Assembly: GCF_023715605.1 (NCBI RefSeq)
Contig: NZ_JAMBOL010000030.1
Location: 1 to 42,576 of the forward strand
Direction of reading: 5' to 3'
Length of the DNA stretch: 42,576 bases
Origin: Halalkalibacter oceani
Lineage (GTDB): Bacteria > Bacillota > Bacilli > Bacillales > Bacillaceae_D
Below, piece by piece: positions 16,232 through 26,456 of the stretch (position 1 is its first letter; each line of letters starts with the position of its first letter). The notes under the pieces were generated by a model. It made no database searches. It was not told the origin of the DNA and saw only the letters and a program-made list of their open reading frames with translations. The position numbers and the translations under genes are program-made.

Positions 16232-16247
16232 ATGTCAGCGCTTACAT
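16232..16247 (-). promoter_or_regulatory. Second cre site, before dctQ
   Basis: ATGTCAGCGCTTACAT is the exact reverse complement of the site at 14809-14824. It lies about 105 bases after the candidate dctQM promoter and 125 before dctQ, so both transcripts would be under CcpA. Confidence 0.85.
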
Positions 16248-16371
16248 AAATGCTCTTATTTTATTCTTTTTGGAGGTGATCATCCAAGGCTTGACTCATT
16301 CCTGTTAGAGGCGTGTCACCCTTTTAAAACCGACCATTTGCGTAATCAACGTTTACTTAAGGAGGGTTATC

Positions 16372-16932
16372 ATGAAAATAAAAAAGGCAATTGATAAGTT
16401 TGACGCGATTATGGAATCCGTTGAAAGCTATCTCGTTTTTCTTTTGCTGTTTGCGATGCTGTTTTTTGTCTTTATCGGGGTTATCTTCCGCTATGGCTTC
16501 GGCTTCACCTTAAGCTGGGGCGAGGAACTTCCTCGTTATATTATGATTTGGGCGACCTTTATCGGGGCAAGCCTCGGTGTTAAAAAAGGCTCCCACATTA
16601 GCGTGGATGCCCTTGAAGCATTTTTGCCACTTGCCGCCAAACGTGTCGTAGTTGTCATTAGCTATGTTATTTCGTTAGCATTTTGCATTGTGATATTAGC
16701 AATTGGAGTTCCTTTTATCGGGAGCCTGGCAGATTCCGGCCAATTATCTCCAGCTTTGCGCATCCCGATGTATTTTGCTTATCTGGCCGTTCTGATTGGT
16801 ATTGGAATGATGGCCATCCGTTATCTTTTATTACTTATTTTTGAGCTGTTTTATCCACAGTCATCGGAATTCAGCGTTCAAAATCAAAACAAAGAAGATC
16901 CGCTATCAGGGAGAGGAGGTTTTGTAGAATGA
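16372..16932 (+). CDS. dctQ: TRAP transporter small permease DctQ
   Basis: Small membrane subunit (186 aa) with four hydrophobic helices that pairs with DctM to import the solute bound by DctP, using a sodium gradient in characterised systems. Typical features are the N-terminal helix, VIFRYGFGFTLSWGEELPRYIMIWATFIGAS in the second and third helices, and KKGSHISVD. The start follows AAGGAGGG. The 3' end overlaps dctM by four bases (ATGA), indicating coupled translation. The 414 bases between dctP and this gene hold a terminator, a candidate promoter and a cre site, but no gene. Confidence 0.92.
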   Translation: MKIKKAIDKFDAIMESVESYLVFLLLFAMLFFVFIGVIFRYGFGFTLSWGEELPRYIMIWATFIGASLGVKKGSHISVDALEAFLPLAAKRVVVVISYVISLAFCIVILAIGVPFIGSLADSGQLSPALRIPMYFAYLAVLIGIGMMAIRYLLLLIFELFYPQSSEFSVQNQNKEDPLSGRGGFVE

Positions 16933-18197
16933 GTCTCGTACTGGCGATTACCTTAATTATTTTCCTGTTGCTCAGCGTACCTTTAGCGATTTCCATTGCC
17001 TTTTCGGGTATTCTTGCCATCTTATATGCCGGTGATTTGCCAACCTTCGTCGGCGTACAGCGATTGTTTACAGGGCTGGACTCCTTTCCCCTAATGGCGA
17101 TACCTTTCTTCTTATTGGCTGGTAAAATTATGGAAAAGGGTGGAATTTCCCGCCGCCTGATCGATCTGGCCGCAAGTGTCGTCGGCTCGACAACCGGTGG
17201 TCTGGCGATGATCGCCATCCTTGCTTGTATGTTCTTTGCCGCTATTTCAGGTTCAGCGCCGGCGACTGTAGTTGCCATCGGTAGTATCATGGTCCCTGCT
17301 ATGCTGCGGGCCGGCTATGACAAAGGCTTTACCATCGCCTTAATGGCCGTAGCGGGGACAATCGGTGTCATGATCCCGCCAAGTATTCCGTTTATTCTGT
17401 ACGGAATTGCCGCCAGCACAAGTATTGGCGACCTCTTTATCGCCGGAATTCTTCCCGGGATTCTTGTTGGGGTATCCTTAATGGTCTATTCCTATTTTAT
17501 CGCCAAAGCCCGCGGCTACAAAGGCGGGGAACCGACATCCCTCAAACGCTTCCTAACGAGCTTAAAAAGCTCAATCTGGGGGATCCTCATGCCGGTTATT
17601 ATTCTCGGCGGTATTTACAGCGGAGCTTTTACCCCTACGGAATCGGGAGCGATTGCGTGCGTATACGGCTTGATTATTTCCTATTTCGTTTACCGCGATG
17701 CAAAGCTTTCTGATTTAAAGCCAATTTTTGTTGAATCGGGCGCCACATCCGCAATGGTTTTACTTATCGTCGGGGCGGCTAATATCATGAGCTGGATTTT
17801 ATCAACTGAACAAATTCCAATGCTCATCTCCGGCGTTATTTCCGACTTTGCATCAAGCTCCGTCATCCTGATGCTTGTCATTAACCTGCTACTGCTTTTT
17901 GTCGGTACATTCCTGGAGCTGGGCGCAGCGATTATTATTCTTGTCCCTATCTTACTGCCGCTTTTAGGTCAGTTTGATATTAACCTCGTCCACTTCGGCG
18001 TCATGATGGTTGTCAACTTGGCAATCGGACTGCTTACCCCGCCGCTTGGTGTAAATCTGTTCGTTGCCAAGAGTTTAAGTGATCTGTCCTTTAATCATGT
18101 AGTCAGGGCCGTTATACCGTTTTTAGCAGTCGTCATTCTAAACCTTTTCATGATCGCCTATATTCCACAAATTTCCCTGCTTCTTCTTGGGGATTAA
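16929..18197 (+). CDS. dctM: TRAP transporter large permease DctM
   Basis: Large membrane subunit (422 aa, 11-12 helices) that forms the transport path of the TRAP importer. Family motifs: PFFLLAGKIMEKGGISRRLI near residue 60, AISGSAPATVVAIGSIM, GTIGVMIPPSIPFILYG, GAFTPTESGAIACVYG, and NLAIGLLTPPLGVNLFV near the C-terminus, one of the conserved solute/ion sites. It begins inside the dctQ stop (ATGA overlap) with GGAGG upstream. The operon ends at a strong terminator just after the gene. Confidence 0.94.
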   Translation: MSLVLAITLIIFLLLSVPLAISIAFSGILAILYAGDLPTFVGVQRLFTGLDSFPLMAIPFFLLAGKIMEKGGISRRLIDLAASVVGSTTGGLAMIAILACMFFAAISGSAPATVVAIGSIMVPAMLRAGYDKGFTIALMAVAGTIGVMIPPSIPFILYGIAASTSIGDLFIAGILPGILVGVSLMVYSYFIAKARGYKGGEPTSLKRFLTSLKSSIWGILMPVIILGGIYSGAFTPTESGAIACVYGLIISYFVYRDAKLSDLKPIFVESGATSAMVLLIVGAANIMSWILSTEQIPMLISGVISDFASSSVILMLVINLLLLFVGTFLELGAAIIILVPILLPLLGQFDINLVHFGVMMVVNLAIGLLTPPLGVNLFVAKSLSDLSFNHVVRAVIPFLAVVILNLFMIAYIPQISLLLLGD

Positions 18198-18211
18198 AAC
18201 CAACTAAAACT

Positions 18212-18262
18212 GCTTCTGGGACGGATCAAAAGGATTACCAACCTTTTGATCCGTCCCTTTTC
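18212..18262 (+). terminator. Terminator of the dctPQM operon
   Basis: GGGACGGATCAAAAGG and CCTTTTGATCCGTCCC form a perfect 16-bp stem with a short loop, followed by TTTTCC. Confidence 0.9.
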
Positions 18263-18350
18263 CTGCCCTCACTAAAGCTGGCCCCTTCCAGTCCAACCCT
18301 TGCAAAAACCTCCCTACAACATTCGGACTTTTTATTGCTTATCATAAGCG

Positions 18351-18356
18351 TATAAT
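18351..18356 (+). promoter_or_regulatory. -10 element of the ascorbate-type PTS operon
   Basis: TATAAT about 100 bases before the regulator start codon, with no convincing -35 box. This fits a promoter needing an activator, for which the PRD regulator itself is a candidate (inference). Confidence 0.45.
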
Positions 18357-18454
18357 ACTAACCAAGAAGAGTTATTCTTCGTCATTCTACCGGGTGAATG
18401 CTTGCAAAAAATGTTGAATCCCTTCTTTTGCTTACGAAAGGAGAGCGCGCTCAG

Positions 18455-20566
18455 ATGATTCTTGATCAACGCTGCATTGCCATCATGACAAAAATTGTTC
18501 ATGCCGCGTCCCCCGTCTCTCCGCAGGAGCTGATGGAGGAACTACATGTTTCCAAACGGACGATCTATTACGATATCGAAAAAATCAATGATTGGCTTGA
18601 GCAGGCGAACCTGCCTCAGCTCGATTATGTGCGGTCTGCCGGCTTTTATATTAGCGAAAAAGAAAGTGCGCTGATTAAAAAAAAGCTCGCCACCTTTGAT
18701 AAAAAAACAAACTATGAATTTTCACCAAAAGAAAGAGCGGCCTGGATCGCGATTTTGATTTTGACCCGAGATGCTAAAATCTACTTGCACGATCTTATGG
18801 AAACGCTTCATGTGAGCAGGAGCACGTTACTTGCTGACCTGAAGCAGCTGAAGGAACAGCTTGGCCACTTTCAAGTTGAATTACATTTTCACAAATCATC
18901 CGGCTATTATATGGTTGGTGAAGAACAGGCCAAGCGGAAAATGCTCATTAGCTATTTGTCCCACCTTCTAACGAATAAGAGCTGGGATGCCCTTTTAACG
19001 GAAATTCAGTTAATCGGTCAACAGCAGCCGGCGTCAGATGCCTTCCACAGCGCCGAGCTTGATGTCATTTATCACATTTTACATGAGTATGAGCCGTTGA
19101 CAGGGGTGCGCTATACCGATGAAGTCATGCAGGCATTGAGCGCCCACCTCCTGTTGCTCATCAAGCGCTTTTCCAGAGGCAGATATATTCAAATGGATCC
19201 GGTGGAAAAGGATGTTATTAAACGGACAAAGGAATATCAGGCCGCCTCGCAGATTTGCCAGCAACTCGAAACCGTCTTCGATTTAAACGTTCCTGAAGAT
19301 GAAATTCACTATATTGCCACGTTTCTGCTCGGCGCAAAAATTAGCGACTATCAGCTGGTTGATGTCGAGAATCAGGACACAGCCAACCTGAAGCATATCG
19401 TGACATTAATGGTTGATGATTTTCAAAAGTTTGCCTGTGTCTTCTTTCAAAACCGGGAAGAGCTGGAGCGGAATTTATTTATCCATTTAAAACCGGCCTA
19501 CTTCAGGATCAAGTATGGTATCGGTATCGACAACCCGCTCTCTTCTTCAATGCAGCACTCCTACCCTGATCTGTTTGTCCTGACAAAAAAAGTAGTTCAT
19601 CACTTTGAACATGTTCTTGGCAAACCGATCTCAGACGATGAAGTTGCCTATATTGCGATGCACTTTGGCGGCTGGATCAATAAAGAAGGCGTGAAAGTGG
19701 AGAGCAGGAAAAAAGCGGTTGTCGTCTGCTCAAGCGGGATCGGTACTTCGCGGATTTTACAAAAACAGCTGGAGGACCTGCTGCCTACCGTTGATGTTGT
19801 CAACGCCCTTACGGCGCGCGAATATGAAAACGCGAACCTTTCAGGCATCGATTTTGTGTTTTCAACAACGCCGGTATCCGAAAAAGGCGTAGCGGTGTTT
19901 GTCGTCAATCCGATTTTAAGTCATGCGGAGAAAGCGTCCTTGCTGAAGCAGTTCCAGGCGGGAGAGACCGTTCCGGGACAGATAAATCCCGAAGCCCTTT
20001 TGAGCATTGTTGAGAAACACGCTCATATTACTGATGGAGACAAACTTCTGCAAGAGCTAAAGACCTTTTTACAAAACAACAAGGAAATGAAAAATGAGGT
20101 GGATCAAAGGCCGATGCTAAATGAAATACTCACCAAAGATAAAATCCAATTTGCCGAATCGGCAAACAGCTGGCAGGAGGCTTTGCAAATGGCCGCCGCG
20201 CCGCTGCTGGCCGACCAGTCAATCAGCCAGGGATATATTGATACGATGATTGAAAATGTTCATCAAATGGGGCCTTATATTGTGATCGCTCCGGGGATTG
20301 CTCTCCCTCATGCCCGTCCTGAAGCCGGCGTCAATAAGCTTGGCATGAGCTTCCTGCAATTACGTCAGAGCTGCTCTTTTTCAGAGAAGGCGGAGCATCA
20401 AGTATCATTGCTGTTTGTCCTGGCGGCGATCGACAATGATACTCATTTGACAGCTTTATCGCAATTATCAAAGATGCTGTCGGACCGCGACAACATCGAG
20501 AAGCTGCAAACGGCTCAGTCGGCCGACGAAGTTTTACCGATTATTAATCAATACTCACATATATAA
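18455..20566 (+). CDS. PRD-containing PTS regulator with EIIB-like and EIIA domains (BglG/MtlR type)
   Basis: 703 aa activator of a sugar PTS operon. Order of domains: two N-terminal HTH modules (SPQELMEELHVSKRTIYYDI; METLHVSRSTLLADLKQL), PRD1 (about 180-270), PRD2 (about 285-385; VAYIAMHFGGWI), an EIIB-like domain with VVCSSGIGTS (Cys425), and a C-terminal EIIA of mannitol/fructose type with LPHARPEAG (His619). PRD and EIIB phosphorylation should tune activity. The EIIA domain may also act as the missing EIIA of the transporter, since none is encoded separately. The ATG at 18455 follows GAAAGGAGAG; an upstream in-frame ATG at 18398 lacks a ribosome site. It is the first gene before IIB and IIC. 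Confidence 0.9.
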   Translation: MILDQRCIAIMTKIVHAASPVSPQELMEELHVSKRTIYYDIEKINDWLEQANLPQLDYVRSAGFYISEKESALIKKKLATFDKKTNYEFSPKERAAWIAILILTRDAKIYLHDLMETLHVSRSTLLADLKQLKEQLGHFQVELHFHKSSGYYMVGEEQAKRKMLISYLSHLLTNKSWDALLTEIQLIGQQQPASDAFHSAELDVIYHILHEYEPLTGVRYTDEVMQALSAHLLLLIKRFSRGRYIQMDPVEKDVIKRTKEYQAASQICQQLETVFDLNVPEDEIHYIATFLLGAKISDYQLVDVENQDTANLKHIVTLMVDDFQKFACVFFQNREELERNLFIHLKPAYFRIKYGIGIDNPLSSSMQHSYPDLFVLTKKVVHHFEHVLGKPISDDEVAYIAMHFGGWINKEGVKVESRKKAVVVCSSGIGTSRILQKQLEDLLPTVDVVNALTAREYENANLSGIDFVFSTTPVSEKGVAVFVVNPILSHAEKASLLKQFQAGETVPGQINPEALLSIVEKHAHITDGDKLLQELKTFLQNNKEMKNEVDQRPMLNEILTKDKIQFAESANSWQEALQMAAAPLLADQSISQGYIDTMIENVHQMGPYIVIAPGIALPHARPEAGVNKLGMSFLQLRQSCSFSEKAEHQVSLLFVLAAIDNDTHLTALSQLSKMLSDRDNIEKLQTAQSADEVLPIINQYSHI

Positions 20567-20579
20567 GGAGGAAGAAAAG

Positions 20580-20846
20580 ATGAAAAAGATTTTAGTTGTT
20601 TGCGGAAACGGATTAGGAAGCAGCTTTATTGTCGAAATGAATGTCAAAAATGTATTAAGTGAGTTAGGTGTCGAAGCAGAGGTGTCTCATACTGATCTGA
20701 CAACAGCCAAATCAGAACAGGCCGATCTTTACCTCGGCTCCAAGGACTTGATTTCTAATTTGGATGATGGGACGAGAACGATCATCGGTTTAACGAACAT
20801 CCTTGATCAGGAAGAATTAAAAGCCGCGCTGCAATCTCATCTGTAA
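20580..20846 (+). CDS. ulaB: PTS EIIB component, ascorbate/galactitol type
   Basis: Cytoplasmic phosphocarrier (88 aa) that takes phosphate from EIIA on a cysteine and passes it to the sugar entering through EIIC. The P-loop-like site VVCGNGLGSS holds Cys8. The sequence (TTAKSEQADLYLGSKDL, GLTNILDQEELKAAL) fits the UlaB/SgaB family. The start lies 13 bases after the regulator stop, behind AAGGAGGAAG. A stem-loop and about 100 bases separate it from the EIIC gene. The real sugar could be L-ascorbate or a related acid; no catabolic genes lie nearby to decide. Confidence 0.9.
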   Translation: MKKILVVCGNGLGSSFIVEMNVKNVLSELGVEAEVSHTDLTTAKSEQADLYLGSKDLISNLDDGTRTIIGLTNILDQEELKAALQSHL

Positions 20847-20859
20847 GTTCCGCGAAAGG

Positions 20860-20888
20860 CTGAAGAGGAGTGGGATTCTCCTCTTCAG
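20860..20888 (+). other. Intercistronic stem-loop between IIB and IIC genes
   Basis: CTGAAGAGGAG and CTCCTCTTCAG form a perfect 11-bp stem with a 7-base loop and no U-tail. It may be an mRNA processing or stability element that sets the ratio of the flanking proteins. Confidence 0.7.
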
Positions 20889-20948
20889 ACAAAACCGGAT
20901 GAAAATAAAAAAACAAATAAAAATGGCATTAATAAGGGAGGGTTTAGA

Positions 20949-22211
20949 GTGTTTGATCTTATAATGAATGATATATTAGGTACGCCCGCGATCCTGGTCG
21001 GTTTATTCGCCCTGTTAGGTCTTTTATTGCAAAAGAAGGCGATTGCGGATGTCATTTCCGGAACGTTAAAAACCGTCATGGGCTTTTTAATCCTTAATGG
21101 AGGCGCCACCATATTAGTCGGATCACTTGACATTTTCGGGCAGATGTTTGAAAAAGCGTTCCACATCCAGGGAGTCATCCCGAATAATGAAGCGATTGTC
21201 GCGATTGCCCAGCAAACCTTCGGCAGGGAAACAGCAATGATCATGCTGTTTGGGATGCTGATGAACATCGTCATCGCCCGCTTTACACCATTTAAATATA
21301 TTTTCCTGACTGGTCATCATACATTATTTATGGCTTGCTTAATTTCAGCGGTGTTTGCGACTGGCGGAGTCACCGGTTTGCCGCTTATCATTATCGGCTC
21401 CATTATCCTTGGTCTGTTAATGGTGTTCCTGCCTGCTATGATTCAGCCGTATGTGAGAGAAATCACAGGTAATGACAACATCGCCGTCGGTCATTTCGGC
21501 TCATTCGGCTATTTCACCGCGGGCTTTATCGGCAAAAGAATCGGAGACAAAGCGAAATCAACAGAGGATATTAAAGTACCGAAATCACTCGGTTTCCTGC
21601 GTGACACTTCCGTGGCGATGTCGCTGACGATGGCGATCCTGTTTTTAATCGTCGCTCCAATCGCCGGAAAAGGCTATATCGAGACCGAATTAAGTGACGG
21701 GGTTAACTTCCTTGTCTTCTCTCTTATTCAGGCGATCACCTTTGCCGCCGGGGTCTATGTTGTCCTCGCCGGGGTGCGGATGCTGATTGCTGAAATTGTC
21801 CCGGCGTTTAAAGGGATTGCTGACAAAGTCGTCAAAGACGCGAAACCGGCTCTCGATTGTCCAGCCGTCTTCCCGTTCGCACCAAATGCGGTTATTATCG
21901 GCTTCCTGTTCAGCTTCCTTGCCGGCTTGATTTCGATGTTTTTGCTGCCGCTGTTCGGCCTTAAAATCATCGTACCCGGCCTGATTCCTCACTTCTTCAC
22001 CGGCGCGGCTGCCGGGGTTTTCGGGAATGCGACCGGCGGAAGACGCGGCGCGATGATCGGTGCGTTTGCCAACGGCCTGCTGATCTCCTTCTTACCAGCG
22101 CTTCTCCTGCCGGTTCTCGGATCGCTCGGCTTTGAAGGCACAACCTTCGGCGACTCGGATTTCGGGATTGTCGGGATTCTCTTGAGCTTCCTGATTCAGC
22201 TCTTTTCTTAA
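20949..22211 (+). CDS. ulaA: PTS EIIC permease, ascorbate-specific (UlaA/SgaT) family
   Basis: Membrane channel (420 aa, about 11 helices) that moves the sugar during phosphorylation. UlaA-family features are the opening DILGTPAILVGLFALLGLLLQKK, NGGATILVGSLDIFG, FTGHHTLFM-type loop (LTGHHTLFMACL), AVGHFGSFGYFTAGFIG and GAAAGVFGNATGGRRGA. The start is GTG at 20949, with AGGGAGGG about 7 bases before it. It ends the operon, followed by a terminator. Confidence 0.92.
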   Translation: MFDLIMNDILGTPAILVGLFALLGLLLQKKAIADVISGTLKTVMGFLILNGGATILVGSLDIFGQMFEKAFHIQGVIPNNEAIVAIAQQTFGRETAMIMLFGMLMNIVIARFTPFKYIFLTGHHTLFMACLISAVFATGGVTGLPLIIIGSIILGLLMVFLPAMIQPYVREITGNDNIAVGHFGSFGYFTAGFIGKRIGDKAKSTEDIKVPKSLGFLRDTSVAMSLTMAILFLIVAPIAGKGYIETELSDGVNFLVFSLIQAITFAAGVYVVLAGVRMLIAEIVPAFKGIADKVVKDAKPALDCPAVFPFAPNAVIIGFLFSFLAGLISMFLLPLFGLKIIVPGLIPHFFTGAAAGVFGNATGGRRGAMIGAFANGLLISFLPALLLPVLGSLGFEGTTFGDSDFGIVGILLSFLIQLFS

Positions 22212-22273
22212 GAAAAACGCATAGCGTTCTTTCTTAGAAGCTGCGCGCGAAGCCAACGCTCTTCCGCGAATAT

Positions 22274-22313
22274 AAAAAACGCTGTTTCCCTGTGAGGGGA
22301 GCAGCGTTTTTTT
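22274..22313. terminator. Terminator between ulaA and the nitroreductase gene
   Basis: AAAAACGCTG..CCC pairs with GGG..CAGCGTTTTTTT; lies between convergent genes and has A/T runs on both sides. Confidence 0.85.
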
Positions 22314-22337
22314 CATATGCCAAGCCGTTCTAAAAGC

Positions 22338-22892
22338 TTATTCACGCTCTCCTTCATAAACTGTCAGCTTCTCTTCGATTTCCGTCCGCGCTCTTGCTTT
22401 CGGAATTTCATTGAAATACCCGAGATGCAAAAAGCCGGCAATTTTTTCTCCGGGCTGTACCCCTAATAGCTGCCGAACCTTCGGGTCATAAATATGAGGG
22501 TTCGTTTTCCAGACAACGCCGAGCTGACGTTCCCAGGCAAGCAGCTGAAAGTTCTGAATCAGGGCGCCGATCGCGCCGAAATTTTCGTCCCATTGCTTTT
22601 GTCTTGGATCTTCCTCCATGATGACGATTAAAAAAGCCGCCGGACTGCTGAAATAAGCCCGTCTGTTTTCTTGCATCTCAGCCGGAAATGTTTTCACCAG
22701 CTTTTCCACAAACTCCGCCTTCTCCTCTGTCGGCACATAAATGAAGCGCCACGGCTCCCGTAATCCATGATTTGGCGCCCAAACAGCATCACGTAAAAGC
22801 TCCTTAACAAGCTCTGTCGGCACGGCTTGATCTGTGTATCCATTTTTGATCGAACGTCGTTCGCGAATCAGTTTCGCTAAATCGGTACTCAT
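22338..22892 (-). CDS. Nitroreductase-family flavoprotein
   Basis: FMN-dependent NAD(P)H oxidoreductase (184 aa). The N-terminal RERRSIKNGY motif binds FMN phosphate. PNHGLREPWRFIYV, GAIGALIQNFQLLAWERQLGVVW and EKIAGFLHLGYF are the usual core and C-terminal motifs. The ATG at 22892 is preferred over the upstream TTG because AAGGTGG lies 7 bases before it. A perfect Fur box sits 30 bases upstream, so the gene should be induced by iron limitation. A role in reducing ferric siderophore, releasing haem iron or replacing an iron enzyme is possible but inferred. It stands alone between two terminators. Confidence 0.9.
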   Translation of the reverse strand: MSTDLAKLIRERRSIKNGYTDQAVPTELVKELLRDAVWAPNHGLREPWRFIYVPTEEKAEFVEKLVKTFPAEMQENRRAYFSSPAAFLIVIMEEDPRQKQWDENFGAIGALIQNFQLLAWERQLGVVWKTNPHIYDPKVRQLLGVQPGEKIAGFLHLGYFNEIPKARARTEIEEKLTVYEGERE

Positions 22893-22920
22893 TCTCAAAC
22901 CACCTTATTAATTAATATAA

Positions 22921-22935
22921 TGATAATCATTATCA
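22921..22935. promoter_or_regulatory. Fur box upstream of the nitroreductase gene
   Basis: TGATAATCATTATCA is an exact match to the Bacillus 7-1-7 Fur consensus TGATAATnATTATCA. It is distinguished from PerR (TTATAAT) and Zur (TCGTAAT) arms by the TGA ends. A -35-like TTGAGT lies at its upstream edge on the minus strand, so bound Fur would cover the promoter. Confidence 0.9.
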
Positions 22936-23026
22936 CTCAACTATTTCATTTTAATTGATTCTATTTTCATTGTCCACGTCTTATCCCTTTTTTCTTTATA
23001 GATAAAAAAAGTCCCATCCAGACTGG

Positions 23027-23075
23027 CAAAAAAAAAGCTGCCTTCACCAGTCCTATGAACCGGTAAAGACAGCCT
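23027..23075 (-). terminator. Terminator of thiC
   Basis: On the minus strand CTG-CTT-ACC pairs with GGT-AAG-CAG, followed by nine T. It begins a few bases after the thiC stop codon. Confidence 0.85.
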
Positions 23076-23080
23076 CCAAT

Positions 23081-24958
<1,878 letters not shown>

Positions 24959-24979
24959 TCAGACTGACGCTGCCTATCT

Positions 24980-25019
24980 AAAAAGCCGGATCCATCACGT
25001 AAACGAATGGACCCGGCTC
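24980..25019 (-). terminator. Riboswitch-controlled terminator before thiC
   Basis: On the minus strand GAGCCGG-TCCAT pairs with ATGGA-CCGGC, followed by TTTTTAG. It is the expression platform of the TPP aptamer. Confidence 0.85.
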
Positions 25020-25053
25020 ATGCAAACAGATGTATGTGCTGTTATTATGCTAA

Positions 25054-25143
25054 CTTCCCCACGCTGGTATGAGCCAGATCAGGTCCCAAGGGTCAAGAAA
25101 CTTCAACGTGTTTCTTTCTCAGCCCACCTCATTGGACTCCCCC
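25054..25143 (-). ncRNA. TPP riboswitch (THI element) aptamer
   Basis: On the minus strand the conserved blocks occur in order: GGGGGAGTCC, GGTGGGCTGAGA (pyrimidine-sensing CUGAGA), GACCCTTGGGACCTGATCTGG (diphosphate-sensing part) and ATACCAGCGTGGGGAAG. It sits in the long thiC leader, with a terminator between aptamer and gene, giving OFF control by thiamine pyrophosphate. Confidence 0.95.
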
Positions 25144-25217
25144 AGTTATTGCTTATTCAATTTACCCTCAGTATACAGAAGTCCCGCTCAAATGAAAAGA
25201 AAAATTTTACTATTTGT

Positions 25218-26417
25218 TCAAGTACCGGAAAGAGCAGCTTTTTCCCGGCGGGCTTTTCTTCCATGAAAGAAATAATAGAGCCCCGTTGATAATAGGACAA
25301 GGACAGAGCAGGCCAGATAAATATCGGCATATTCTAAATATGTCGCCATAATGCCTAATAGAAATGAACCGATGGCGAACCCGGAATCAAACAATACAAA
25401 AAACGTAGCTGTGGCAACCCCTGCCCGTTCAGGCGGTGAAGCTTGAATGGCGATTGCCTGAAAGCTTGAAAACAGCGTACCAAATCCAAGCCCAATCAGC
25501 CCTCCGGCGAGCAAGAGCATCCATCCTGATCCCACTTGGCTCAAAACCAAAACGCCGACAGCAAATACGATGATGCATGGATAAATCACTTTATTTTCTC
25601 CATACAAATCAAACCAGCGGCCTGTAAATGGTCTGGAAATTAACAGAAAGGTTGCGTAGACGACAAAGAAAAAGCTCGAAGCCTGAATCAGATTCAGCTC
25701 TTCGGCATAAACCGAGATAAACGAAAGGACGCCTGAATAAACAAATGCCAGAACAAAAGCAACAATCGCAATCGGGAACGTTCTTTTTTCAAAAAATTGA
25801 GCGAGACTAACCCGCTGTTTGACCGCGGCCACTTCTGCGGAAGCCGCGCTTTTATCCGCTACGTTGACAAGCAATGCACAGATGAGGGCAAGACAAGAAA
25901 AAACGGCGCATAATACCATTAAAAAAGTGTAGCCCCACGAATGAATAAAAGAAAGACCTAAAAAAGGGCCAATCACCATGGCAAGATTCATGAAAGTCGC
26001 ATAATAGCCCATTCCTTCTCCACGCCGTTCCCTTGGGATAACGGTGGCGACAATCCCCCCGGTCGCGGTCGTCGCGATGCCAAAGCCGACCCCGTGCAAA
26101 ATCCGCAGCACCAACAAAAGAAAAATCGTCGAGGCAAAAAAGTATAAAAATGAACCTGCTACAAAAATAAGAGTACCGATTAGTAACGTTTTCTTTTGTC
26201 CGACTGATTGCAGCCAATTTCCGGCGAATGGCCGAAAGACAATCGCGGCAATAACGAATAAAGCGGCGTTCAACCCGATCGATTGACCTCCGCCCGCCAG
26301 GCTCTCCACAATATAAATCGGCAATGTCACCATCAGCATATAAAAAATTAAAAAGATAAAAAAGCTCGCTAATGAAATACTAATAAAATCCTTCGTCCAA
26401 AGCTTTGTTTTCCCCAT
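25218..26417 (-). CDS. Major facilitator superfamily transporter
   Basis: 12-helix MFS protein (399 aa) of the drug-exporter-like branch related to Bacillus YwoG/YfkF-type proteins. Signatures are the helix 2-3 loop region RPFAGNWLQSVGQKKTLLIG, helix 4-5 RILHGVGFGIATTATGG..IPRERRGEG and the second-half loop SRPFTGRWFDLYGENKVI. The C-terminus ends in a basic tail (HGRKARREKAA). The start follows a modest AAGAAGTG. It lies between aldehyde dehydrogenase and thiC, all on the minus strand; its stop is 75 bases before the TPP riboswitch, so read-through control is possible. Substrate unknown; a link to thiamine precursors is only positional. Confidence 0.85.
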   Translation of the reverse strand: MGKTKLWTKDFISISLASFFIFLIFYMLMVTLPIYIVESLAGGGQSIGLNAALFVIAAIVFRPFAGNWLQSVGQKKTLLIGTLIFVAGSFLYFFASTIFLLLVLRILHGVGFGIATTATGGIVATVIPRERRGEGMGYYATFMNLAMVIGPFLGLSFIHSWGYTFLMVLCAVFSCLALICALLVNVADKSAASAEVAAVKQRVSLAQFFEKRTFPIAIVAFVLAFVYSGVLSFISVYAEELNLIQASSFFFVVYATFLLISRPFTGRWFDLYGENKVIYPCIIVFAVGVLVLSQVGSGWMLLLAGGLIGLGFGTLFSSFQAIAIQASPPERAGVATATFFVLFDSGFAIGSFLLGIMATYLEYADIYLACSVLVLLSTGLYYFFHGRKARREKAALSGT

Positions 26418-26456
26418 TCCTTTTCACTTCTTTCCAAATTCTTCTCCAACAAAAAA

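Noticed and set aside
16143-16394. 83-codon frame between dctP and dctQ
   Set aside because: It runs over the dctQ start and ribosome site, covers the cre site, and its product has no protein-like pattern.
22921-22935. PerR or Zur box
   Set aside because: The arms begin TGATAAT, which is Fur-specific; PerR needs TTATAAT and Zur TCGTAAT.
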